Below are positions 32,476-41,756 of a DNA stretch of 64,000 nucleotides, piece by piece. A program made the translations under genes and the position numbers. Numbering within the stretch: position 1 is the first letter of the stretch; every line of letters starts with the position of its first letter. Below the pieces are notes generated by a model. The model saw only the letters and a list, made by a program, of their open reading frames with translations. It was not told the DNA's origin and did no database searches. Origin of the DNA: Sequoia sempervirens (Eukaryota; Streptophyta; Pinopsida; Cupressales; Cupressaceae); contig VDFB02373365.1 of NCBI GenBank assembly GCA_007258455.2, positions 222,245,353 through 222,309,352 of the forward strand, in the 5' to 3' direction.

Positions 32476-32860
32476 GAAATTCTTAAATCAATCAAATTGG
32501 GAGTTGAAGACCTATAAGGACAAATTATCCCTCTTTGACGTCCCCTCAAAACAAGTAGAAAACTAGCACAATTCCACTTTAATTTTTTTTTGTTCATGCC
32601 TCCTTTGAAGAATTCAATCCATATTGCAAGTTGAAGACCTTTTGTTCCTCCAAACAAGTACAAAACTAACACAATTCCACTTCAAAAATAGTTTACACGA
32701 TGCCTCCTTTGAAAAAAATAATAAAAAATGCAAGTTCACCACTTGTAAAGACAATAGTTGATGAAAAATAGCCCAATTTTACTACTCTCAGCCATACATG
32801 TGAAGTTGCAAACTTCATAGTAAATTTTGACAGTAAATTTAAATAAAACGGTTAAAAACA
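32476..32860. other. Non-coding stretch with a diverged internal duplication
   Basis: The phrase 'gttgaagacct...caagtagaaaactagcacaattccacttt' (32500-32582) returns in diverged form at 32630-32685, about 125 bases later. No gene is seen. Confidence 0.5.
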
Positions 32861-32864
32861 AACG

Positions 32865-33055
32865 AGATCTCGTTTATTAAAAATGGGATCCCATTTTATA
32901 ATTAGGATCTCGTTCCCCCATATTAAATGTGCAGACCGTTGACAAAGGAACGAGATCTCGTTTACAAAGCAGGATCAGTTTCCCTGTCAACAGTCATGAC
33001 ATTTAATATTGGGAAATAGGATCCCGCTTACAAAACGAGATCCTGTTTCCAAAAA
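32865..33055. repeat. Right subterminal cluster of GGGATCCC / GAGATCTC motifs
   Basis: Copies or near copies at about 32870 (GAGATCTCG), 32885 (GGGATCCC), 32906, 32952 (GAGATCTCG), 32971, 33019 (GGATCCCG) and 33038 (GAGATCCTG), most followed by TTT. They mirror the cluster at 20602-20850, being 0.9-1.1 kb from the right end, while the left cluster is about 0.1-0.3 kb from the left end. Confidence 0.68.
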
Positions 33056-33918
33056 TTTGAATTTGGATTTGCTTTGTGGTCGGGTTTCTGCCTTGTATTT
33101 TGGTTCAAGAAAAGCATTGGGAATCCAAACCTAGGCCTTCAACCTGGTTTGACCTACAAGTTGAAGGTCCTAACAATATTAGAGAAAAATACTGAGTTTG
33201 GACATATGATTGACGGCTTTCTTTGTAGAATTTTTTGACGAAATTAAATCCATTTTAGATGAGACAATGCAGATTCCAAATATGTTATTTTTTTTACAAT
33301 TGGATTATTTTTTCTATTTTTCAATTAATTTATGATGAAACTGGTCCATAAACTTTAAATATCAAGGTTTTTTACTATTTTAATAACTTTTGATCAACAT
33401 AACATTTTGATGAACAAATTGTACGAGAACAAAATTCAGAAAATTCTTTTCAATTTAAAAATAAAATAAAAAAATGATAAGTTTAGGTCATCTTATGCGT
33501 GTCGTACACGACTATTTTTCAAAATGACAAATATGCCTAATAAAAATTTAACAAAAAAAAAATATTCAATAAAAAATTTAAAAAAAAAATTGAGAACAAG
33601 CTTCAGTGAGTCACAAATCTTTTCCCAAAAGAATTTAGAAAAATACGATAATTTAGGTCAAAATATGGATGTTGTACACGTGCATGTTATGGTAAAAAAA
33701 TGTGACTTTTAAATTGTGGTTTTTAGAAACGCTTATTGAAACTCAATTTGTACAATCTGGGTATTGAAATAAATTACATATTTGGAAACTAGATTCTGAG
33801 TACTACATTTTATGATTTGACTTTTTTGAAGATTCCATCTCTAAGTGCTTCAAATTTTAAGGTCAAATGTGTCAAATTCTGAAAATCAGGAAAAACACTT
33901 CCACTTTTTGGCCAAAAA
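33056..33918. other. AT-rich right subterminal region of the giant transposon
   Basis: No gene. It contains a 62-codon lysine-rich open stretch (33524-33712) that I regard as chance. The phrases 'ggtcatcttatgcgtgtcgtacacg' in part (33488) and 'ggtcaaaatatggatgttgtacacg' in part (33656) are related, about 170 bases apart. Confidence 0.45.
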
Positions 33919-33944
33919 GTGGACTCAACTTCTTGCCAGCACCC
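33919..33944 (-). repeat. Right terminal inverted repeat of the giant transposon
   Basis: Read on the minus strand it starts GGGTGCTGGC and ends AAGTTGAGTCCAC, matching the left end. It is followed on the + strand by the target duplication TTTA (33945-33948). Confidence 0.82.
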
Positions 33945-34094
33945 TTTATAGTTAAGGAAGATGAGGCAAAAAAGAGAGATTGTGAGCAGGAGTAACAATG
34001 GTCAAAAACCTGTTAAAAAAGGAAAGGGAGAGGGATTTCCCACATGCTTTGATAAGCTTTATAAGAGCCAAAAAAATGCAAAATCTAAAATCAA
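33945..34094 (+). pseudogene. LINE ORF1, 3' part, after the transposon
   Basis: The reading frame that stops at 20522 resumes here: joining '...KIEF' to 'IVKEDEAKKRDCEQE' uses one copy of TTTA and keeps the phase. Then come a stop, basic residues ('KRKGEGFPTCFDKLYKSQKN') and the ATG of the endonuclease ORF at 34095. This junction is the best evidence that the element between is a single insertion. Confidence 0.6.
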
Positions 34095-34533
34095 ATGGCT
34101 TTAAATTGCATAAGCTAGAATGTGAGAGGACTTGAATCTTGAGATAGGAAGTATGTCATGAGGGCACTCTGTAATGAGAAAAAGAACTTAGACTGCTTGA
34201 TGATTCAAGAAGTTAAAGATGTTTGCTTCCACCTTGAAAATAATTTTAATTTTTTATGGAAAGATGCTTGTGTCTTCTATTCAAAGCATAAAAAAGGAAA
34301 ATGTGGTAATTCTCTTTTGTTAAATTGGAAATGAAAGAACTACATTAAAATAGCTTTGGCTATTCTCCATTCAACAGATGCCTTTGGGTAATCATAGAGA
34401 ATAGTGAAACCAAATTTTTCATTTGTTCCATTTATCCTCCAATGACTATAAGGAAAGAATAGAGGTGTGGAAGTGGTTGTTTATAGAAATTCCTAGAGTG
34501 TCTTGGATAATTGGATTTGCGTTGGGAAATTTT
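34095..34533 (+). pseudogene. LINE ORF2: apurinic-type endonuclease, N-terminal part
   Basis: From ATG at 34095 one frame reads 'MALNCIS', stop in place of W, 'NVRGLES', 'MRALCNEKKNLDCLMIQEVK' and 'LLLNWK'; the N-x-R-G-L and Q-E motifs are those of LINE endonucleases. After a frame change it reads 'ENSETKFFICSIYPP' and 'VSWIIGFALGNF', corresponding to the W-I-I-G-G-D-F-N block. The frame is cut at about 34533 by an inserted element and resumes at 35562 with 'NMTQNSEDKKGG'. Clearly dead. Confidence 0.78.
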
Positions 34534-35144
34534 TTGTAGCCGCCAGGTTTTGGGTTGGATCGTGGTTTTGATAGAGTGTCAAAATTAATAAAGATTCCTT
34601 GAAATCTTTTATATCGCCATCGTGTTTCTTTGGAGTGTCGATACCTACAAATAAAGCTACCACCAATCGATGCAAAAAGGAGGGTGTCACTGATTTTGGC
34701 AAAGCCTGAGAAGGCCATGTGGGGCCTATCACCACGGTACAGATTTTTACCCTGAGCACAACCTCAATAAAGGCATTGACATTTTGATTTTAATTATTTT
34801 TCTATCTTTTTATTTTTGCAAAAAAAAAAAATTTATTGTAAAAAATATAGATATATATTTTTAAAGAAACCTCTGTACCTTGGAGAATTAACGCAACAGG
34901 CTGTACAGATTCTATATGACCATACAAAATTCTGCATGGTCATATGAAATTTCATATGAAAAACCTTGCTACTATTTTTTTTTTCTTTTTTTGCAATTGC
35001 TCCAAAATTGATGAAATGATAGGCATTCTTTAGGTTTTTGGTTGTTTTGAATGCAACAGTGATGCCCATTTCACCTCAGTATGAGCCTATTTTTCCCTCA
35101 AAATTGGATCTCTCAAAATTCAGGTAGGAAGTCATAGATTTGGT

Positions 35145-35156
35145 GCTTTGATACCA
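35145..35156 (-). promoter_or_regulatory. Primer-binding site of the minus-strand Copia-type fragment
   Basis: TGGTATCAAAGC on the minus strand, directly after the LTR end CTTCAACA. Confidence 0.85.
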
Positions 35157-35561
35157 TGTTGAAGTTGATGATTGAACTCCATAGCACCCATAAATCACTT
35201 GCAAGCAATTATCATATCACAAAAGAAAGATCAAAGCCATTGATATGCTTGTGCAACCTTGAGAAGAAATGATCCAAAAAAGAAACTGATTTTCTATGAA
35301 TTAATCTGAATAACCTTGGATTATTGATTACAATGAATGTGCATGCTTATAAAAGAAAAATAAAGAAAACCCTAGATGAGGATTACATTAATTGTGGCAA
35401 GTTTCTTAATCTCATGCAATGAGACAACTAGGCCTATAATTAGACCAATCTAATACTAAAAAGAACTCCTAAGTTTAGCTTAAGTGAATAAAGTAATAAT
35501 GGAATTAATAACTAATTAATGATTATTTAATTATCAAGTGATTATCCTAATTACTCCAACA
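35157..35561 (-). repeat. 5' LTR of the Copia-type fragment
   Basis: 405 bp, TGTTGG...CAACA on the minus strand, adjoining the primer site. AT-rich, as in many plant Copia LTRs. Confidence 0.78.
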
Positions 35562-38330
35562 AATATGACTCAAAACAGTGAAGATAAAAAGGGAGGGATA
35601 CCATGCTCATGGAAAGGGAATGAACAATACTATTGGAATATAATGAAGAGAACTTTGAAACTCTTTGATATCCTTAAGGGAAGAAGAAAAGATAGCAAAA
35701 GTATCTAGTTACTTGGTGCAACAATCAGATAGGGAAAAATAGAATCTATAGTAGATTGGATAGATTCTATGCTAATGAGAAAACCTTATGCTTTGAAAAA
35801 AATAAACAAATATAATTATGTTAAAGTGGAACCAAAATATATGTTTGATCACTTTCCCATTGAAGCAAAAATCATGTTAAAGAATAATACAAACATAAAT
35901 GGTGTTAGAAAGAATTGCATATTCAAACTAAATACAAAACTAAGTTAAAAGATAAAGATTGTGTTAATGGAATACTTACCCACAAGTACAACAATTTTTT
36001 TTCCCCAAAAGGTCTGCTAGAGAATATTGGAATAGGCTAATGTCAAATACAAAAATCCTTCTCCAAAAAATAGGAAAGAAGGCTGCAATGGAAGGCAAAA
36101 GATGCGAAGGTGCTTTACAAGATGAGTTGCTTGTTGCTGAAGAAGAATTGCAAGGCGATAACTCAAATGTTGATAAGATTCTTCATATTAGTGGTATCAT
36201 ACACAAATTAAGACATTTTTAGATTAAAAAGGCACAAGGTACAAGAGTAAGGCCTAGAGTTAATTGGGTGAAAGATGGGGATAAAGGCTCAAAATATTTC
36301 TTTATTAAGGAAAAAATGATTACTAAAAATATTGGTCCAATTGAGAATAATAGTGTATGACTACATGATACAAGTGAAATCTTAAAAAAAAATTGAAATA
36401 TTTATCAAAAATTGTTTACTATAGAAAATAAATCAAAATAATGTAGACAAGATCATGAGATTTGCAAGAAAGTAGTCCCAAAAAATATCACAAATGAAAT
36501 GGGGTTAATTTTTGAGAAAGATATTTCTAAGGAAGAAATACAAAAGACAATCTTATCCTTCCAGAAAGGTAAAGCACCTTTGCAAATTGTCCAGGCCAAC
36601 AAAATTAGATACAAGTCCAATTTAGGTTGGATTGAGGAGGATTTGAGAGAAGTTTCTAAAGAAGCTATTGTTGAGGACTCCTTATGAGAAGACATTAATA
36701 GGGGAATAATAAAACTCTACCAAAGGGTAGAGACAAAGGGAATATCAAGAATTGGAGGTCAATCACCCTATTGAATTTCTTACAAAATATTGGGCCAAAT
36801 TATTAGCTTGAAGGTTGACAAAAATCATCCCTTTAATAATAAATGACACTCAAATTGGTTGTAAAGAATAGATATATCTTAGAAAACCTAATTACTAGTT
36901 GGGAAGCAATGGATTGGGCAAAGAGAAGTGATACAAAAAATGGTTGTCCAAATTTAAGTGGAATAGGGAAGGATCAAACAAAATTGTTAGGTATTTGGGT
37001 ATCCCCTTCTTTGCTAATCTCTCCCTAAAAGAAAATGTGGAATTTGATGTTTGAAAAGATTGAAAAGAAACTAAGGAATTGGAATAATAATTTCTCATCC
37101 TTGGCCGAGAGGACTCAAGTTTTCCAAAAATTCCCTCTTCATACTCAATATAGTATGCCTTTGTGTGGTTTTTTGCAAGTTATCAATTCAACAAAGTTAA
37201 AAAACTAATCAAAAATTTCCTCTGGTTAGATGGCAAGGGCAAAAGGAAAAACATTTTGTCAAGTGGGAATGGTGTTGTTTGGAGAAAGACAATGGAGGCT
37301 TATGCTAAGTGAAAGATTTGAGATGGTAGGATATTGCTCTAGCCTCTAAATGGATCCTAAAATCTCTAAAGGCAATGAGCCATGGAAAATTATGATTAGG
37401 AGGAATGTACTTGAATCGGTGCCTAAAAGAGCCAAACAATGGAAAAACCTATAGCCTCATGATATATTATTTGGTAATTTTAGTGTTAAACCATCTAGGT
37501 CAAATGTCTTTGCAAATATATGGAAAGCTTATATGAGTCTACTAAGGGTCTAATAAAAAATTGTAATGCATTTGAGGGAGAAAAGACCTATCATGGATAC
37601 AAGTCAATATGGTGGAACATAATGTATAATGATAAACCACTTGTTCTCTTGCAAGGTTTTTTTACAAAAAATGGAATGCCATGTGAATCTCTTTCTTGAA
37701 TGATATAACATTTAATAATAAATTAATCCTTGGGAAATTTTAAAAAATAAATTCATGCTCAGTGATATGGCACAAAGAACATACTCAGTCATCAAGAAAA
37801 CTTGGAAAGATCTAGGAGCTCCAATGGTAATTGTTGGCAAGCCTAAGAAGCTAGAAAGCCTTAAGTGGGAAGATGATACTCCCCTTTTGAAGATAAAACC
37901 ATACAATATTTATAAACTATTGTATGAACCCCAAGATATTTGAGGCCAAGTCAATAGGTTTTAGGGTTTAAAGTTGGGTAAACTTGAATGGTCGGGTATT
38001 GTCAAAAACTATTGGTTTAAGTTAGTTGAACCTAAAAAGTGTTGTTTCATGTGGTTATTAGTTATTGTCAAGCTTGTTAATAATTATTCTAGTGCCATCT
38101 ATAATGTTTGCAACTGTCTTGAGGATTTCAACCATATTTTCTTCAAGTGTAAGTTTTCCTTAAAGGTGTGGTATATTTTTATGGGAAATATCAAGGGATG
38201 GGATTGTAGAAATAATTTTTCATGGTTTCAAATCCTTTGTGACTATGTTAAAGGTATATCTACTAATGTGAATAGGTTTTGGAACATTTTTTCTATTGAA
38301 ATTTTGTGTTTCATTTGGGAAGAAAATTGA
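35562..38330 (+). pseudogene. LINE ORF2: end of endonuclease, partial RT, zinc-binding C-terminus
   Basis: The order is that of a plant L1-like LINE: endonuclease end with 'KYMFDHFPIEAK' (35835-35870; the S-D-H motif is F-D-H here), the linker 'RPRVNWVKDGDKGSKYFF' (36250-36303), RT box 0 'LSFQKGKAPLQIVQ' (about 36550), 'NRYILENLITSWEAMDWAKR' (about 36870), then directly post-RT sequence ('LRNWNNNFSS', 37070). The core with the Y-A-D-D motif is missing, so an internal deletion must lie near 36930. The C-terminus (37974-38330) is open: 'EPKKCCFMWLL', 'CNCLEDFNHIFFKC' and 'KVWYIF', the RT-associated zinc-binding domain. Many stops elsewhere. Confidence 0.82.
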
Positions 38331-38928
38331 TGAATTGTACAAGGGCAAGAGGAGAATCCTTACTAAGTCTTGTGATAGACTCATATTTTTACGTGTTGTT
38401 GGATAGGTAACATTAACTTTGAAGATTCTAGTCGAAAGATTTGTAAAAATAATTGATGGAGCTGCAAGCCTCTTTAAGGAGGATATACAGGAGTCAGACT
38501 ACTGGCCATAAGACCTGAGGCAAGTGGATGAAAAATTTAAAGGAAACTACATAGATTTTTAGAACAAATACAACAAGCTTCATCAATATGAAATTAAGAG
38601 GGATGAAGCAATAAGGGACTTGGAAGTTGCAGCTAATTTTTTTGGCAATAGTGACTGGGAATACATATCCCCTCCAATTGGGGTGTTTCCAGGAATTGAC
38701 TCCTATAATCTCAATAAGAACTATACAAGTGACAAAGATTAGGATTCTGGAAAAAAATGGTTAGACTACATGATGTGAACAATGTAATAGTTTGAGAAAT
38801 ACATTATTATATATGCTTTGTTCTTGTAACCCTTGGAGTAGGGTATAGATGGATTTGGCTTGATATTATGTCCGTAATTGGATGTTTTCTTTTTTTGTAA
38901 TCAAACTTCAATTTAAAAAAATATAAAT
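38331..38928 (+). other. LINE 3' region or adjoining DNA
   Basis: No gene is recognisable, although 38470-38750 has a protein-like stretch with stops ('ESDYWP', 'YEIKRDEAIRDLEVAANFFG'). The end 'caatttaaaaaaatataaatg' (38909-38929) could be a decayed LINE tail. The next sequence is the LTR-like segment. Confidence 0.4.
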
Positions 38929-38944
38929 GTTCAAGGCCTTGAAA

Positions 38945-39600
38945 AGGATGGTTTTAGACTAGGGCGCCCAATGCTTGTCCATCCCATTTTGGCTAAAATT
39001 TAAATATGTCAATGTCGACATTTTAATATTTGAAAATCCAAAATTATTTGTTAGTTATCAGTATTTGATTTTTAGGAAATTAGAAGAATTGCATATAAAT
39101 ACAAATCATTTTCGTCATTTTAGTCCTAACAAGCTAGCATTTTTCAAATAAGGAAATTGAGATCATAATTGAGCATCCTAAGAGTAGCCAAGAGAAAAAT
39201 TATAACAACATTATTTTAGTTGAAAGCATCATATTAGCAATGCATCATGTTTTCATATGAGTTTGTTCTTGTTTTATGTTTATTTGTTTTGTGGTTACTA
39301 ACACTTGCAACAAGACTTCAAATCAACTATCAATTTCTCCTTGAAGGTGATGAGTACATACTTTAGTCCATCAAGGAATAAAGATCTAAGTGGTGAGTTA
39401 CAACAATTTCCAATTTATCACTTGTTTATCATTTAGCCTTTGGCTAATCAAGGGTAATCTCTTTTTTACATCATCATAGCCGTTGTGGAGGTAGAAATAC
39501 CAAAATAGGGTTTGACTTAGGAAAGACCTTATACAACACAACTCTTCCCCCTCTTTCATGTGGCAAGTTACAAATCTGAAGTAAATTGGAGGAAGATTAA
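38945..39600 (+). repeat. LTR-like segment related to 7649-8340
   Basis: It aligns over about 650 bases with 7670-8310 (roughly 75-80 percent by eye), including the TATA-like 'gcatataaatac' at about 39094-39105 and 'gtggaggtagaaatacca'. Both diverge after 'atctgaag' (39578 here, 8281 there). No primer site or pol follows; the sequence runs into the assembly gap 300 bases later. Confidence 0.55.
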
Positions 39601-39903
39601 GGACTTAATTTCCTATTCATGCATTCAAGCCCTATAAGTTATCAAATTGAGGAAAGTGGATTTTATTAGCGATAGACAAAGTTTTGACAATGAGTCCAAA
39701 AGAGAAAAGCACACAAACTTAGGAGCAATAGAAGAGTGAAATCAAACCTTGAGTAGTTGTTACCCAATCTAGGGCATCTAGTTATTTCAATCCCAAATTA
39801 CATATGCCAAGTTATTTTGTCTCTGCCCTCTGTTGTTCTAAACTCTATTCTTGTTTATCAGTTCTGTATTTTTTAGAAATCATCTCAATTTGTTGCATTT
39901 TCA
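39601..39903. other. Unassigned sequence before the gap
   Basis: About 300 bases with no open frame or repeat that I can identify. It may be interior to the LTR-like element at its left or flank of the Athila-like element at its right. Confidence 0.4.
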
Positions 39904-40003
39904 NNNNNNNNNNNNNNNNNNNNNNNNNNNNNNNNNNNNNNNNNNNNNNNNNNNNNNNNNNNNNNNNNNNNNNNNNNNNNNNNNNNNNNNNNNNNNNNNN
40001 NNN
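39904..40003. other. Assembly gap (100 N)
   Basis: Exactly 100 N, the conventional placeholder for a gap of unknown size. The first about 48 bases of the following 5' LTR must lie within it. Confidence 0.99.
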
Positions 40004-41143
40004 TACCCTCATTTACATTGTCTTACCTATACTTCCTGTCACTATTTGTGGTAGGAAAATAAATATATTTAATAAATTGTTAAATGAATTAAAACTATCT
40101 AAAATGTTGATTATTCAAAGAAATTTTAATCATTTCATGATTAAATGATAGGGGATAATTAAAGGCATGGTTGAAGCTATTGAGTACATGGAAGGTGAAT
40201 GATTGATGAAGAACTGAGCTATTAGAAAGGAATGATTGCTGAGTCATCTTGTTTGGAATTCCTTTTGAGTTGCTAATATTTCAGTTTTGTTAAAATGATC
40301 TCTATTTGTTGGCCATAGGAAGAGAATCTATTTTTGATTAAAAAAAATGTTTTGTTGGTCGTAGGCCATAACAAACCCAAAATCTATCGATCTTTGATAT
40401 ATCAATCAATATATATGTGTGTATCTAAGACTCATGGATGGTGATTAATCAATTAATATATAGATATAACTCTTGCTCTACTTTGATTCGAATACGTTTT
40501 AGTGTGTGTATGGTTAGCTCAGTGTAGATCAAACATTTTTGTTCCATCACCTAGTGAAACAGGGAACAAGGTACCATTGCTTGGGTCACTCAGAGATTTT
40601 GTAGTTATTTTTCTTTGGTAATGTGTGATTTTATTTCTGCAATATTTCCATTCTGTGTATGTAAAGTGTGATTTTATTTCTGCAGTACTTCTATCTTGTG
40701 ATCTTGTGTAATTCTGATTCTTATTTTGTGCTAATCTTAATATCTATTAGTAAAGGAATATTAATTAGAGTGTGAAGTGAGTTTATTTTGAATTTAGATA
40801 AAGGTTTTTTGTTGCCATTTTATATTCTGTAATAGAATATGTTATACTTCCTAGCACAATTCCTATCACACTTTATGGTACAGTTTCTATAACTTCCTAT
40901 CATAGAGTAGAAACATAAATATTGAAATAGAATTGTTAAGCCAAATTTCTAGTTTAAGCCATTTTGCACACTTAGCTACATGCCATTCCCCCTCAGCTCA
41001 TGAACTCGATCCCTTAGGAATATAGCCCCAACATCTTAAATCAAAAGTCCTACATTCCTAGATTGATAAGGTACAAATCTAAACTACAAGCCAAATTATT
41101 AGCCTCAATACCCAAAGCTAGAGTACTCAGTTTTGTCCAAACA
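40004..41143 (+). repeat. 5' LTR of Athila-like element B
   Basis: It aligns with the 3' LTRs at 3357-7648 and 53016-57307 but lacks both insertions found there. The first 48 bases or so are lost in the gap. It ends in CCAAACA and is followed by a decayed primer site and, after a long leader, gag. It matches the 3' LTR at about 88 percent by eye. Empty sites for the nested elements are at about 40390 (CGATCTTTGAT) and 41022 (GGAATATAGCC). Confidence 0.87.
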
Positions 41144-41145
41144 TT

Positions 41146-41165
41146 TTGGCATCATTGTTGTGGAA
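41146..41165 (+). promoter_or_regulatory. Decayed primer-binding site, tRNA-Asp type
   Basis: The sequence TTGGCATCATTGTTGTGG follows the LTR after a few bases. Athila and Tat elements typically carry TGGCGCCGTTGCCGGGGA here, complementary to tRNA-Asp. The differences are C-to-T or G-to-A except one, the pattern left by deamination of methylated cytosines. Confidence 0.6.
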
Positions 41166-41756
41166 AGGTGTTAAAGGCCTAAAACTTAATGAGTTGAGTT
41201 AGGACCAGTGCCCTAAGGTGAAATTCTATGCGATCAACGACCTTGATCATGAAATCAACCTTGGTTTTCTTTGTTGTAGATCATATAGATGCATGAATCA
41301 CATTAGAGATAGTAAAGGAAGGTTTTTTAAGAAAGATCTAGGAAATGTTGCAGGTATGAGCAAGTTTGGTGGTGTTGTCATTAATGTTATCATTGATATC
41401 AACACAATTCAATATGTTTCAGATTGTACATGTATGGATGATATGTTGTGAGTACATGGAACTATCTTTATAGTGTTGCAGATGTGTTGGTTTGATAAGT
41501 TTCCAAGTACTTTTGAGAAAATTAAATAAAGAAGAGAAAATAGAATGTTGAAAGTGTTCAGAATGTGCTTCAGTATGTTATTTTCATTTCTCCTATGATG
41601 ATCCTATGCTTGTGTGAACTTAAAGGTTTGATAATGGTGATTTAGTGGTGATATCTCTTGATTTTTAGCTTTTGGTGTGATGGTATGTGAAAGTTACTTT
41701 CACTGGTATGTGAACTGTTCTGGCAGAGTTGGTATTATATGAACTAGGAGAAATAT
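41166..41756 (+). other. Leader of Athila-like element B
   Basis: Between the primer site and an insertion. A 77-codon open stretch (41218-41451) shows no known motif. Plant gypsy elements of this group have long leaders, so no gene is expected. Confidence 0.4.

Larger units (their letters stand above)
20523..33944. mobile_element. Giant DNA transposon, 13,422 bp, superfamily uncertain (Sola-like?)
   Basis: The ends are imperfect 26-bp inverted repeats, 20523-20548 and 33919-33944. They match at 20 of 26 positions without gaps and share a perfect GTTGAGTCCAC; weaker similarity extends inward. A TTTA duplication flanks them, and removing the element restores a continuous LINE reading frame. 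Inside are a minus-strand spliced transposase-like gene, plus-strand cargo genes, mirrored terminal motif clusters and several tandem arrays. The 4-bp duplication and the gene's D-rich motifs would fit Sola, but I cannot confirm this from memory. PIF/Harbinger (3-bp TWA duplications, GG-rich ends) is a weaker alternative because the transposase shows no Harbinger pattern. Confidence 0.82.
34534..35561 (-). mobile_element. Copia-type LTR element fragment inserted in the LINE (minus strand)
   Basis: The right part, 35157-35561, is a 405-bp LTR read on the minus strand: TGTTGGAGTAATTAGG ... CTTCAACA. It is followed (leftwards) by TGGTATCAAAGC, a primer site for initiator tRNA-Met with one change. 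The interior runs on to about 34534 with minus-strand reading frames such as 34833-35069 ('VAFKTTKNLKNAYHFINFGA') but no gag or pol motif. No second LTR is found at the left end, so the element is truncated or was deleted there. The LINE frame resumes immediately to the right. Confidence 0.7.

Noticed and set aside
32455..32495. Word 'ggtgaaattctt' resembling a conserved part of 18S rRNA
   Set aside because: Only about a dozen bases agree; the surrounding bases do not follow the rRNA sequence.
34446..34759. Minus-strand frames of 88-90 codons as a gene
   Set aside because: They overlap each other in different frames and cross the LINE/insertion border, so a single real gene is unlikely.
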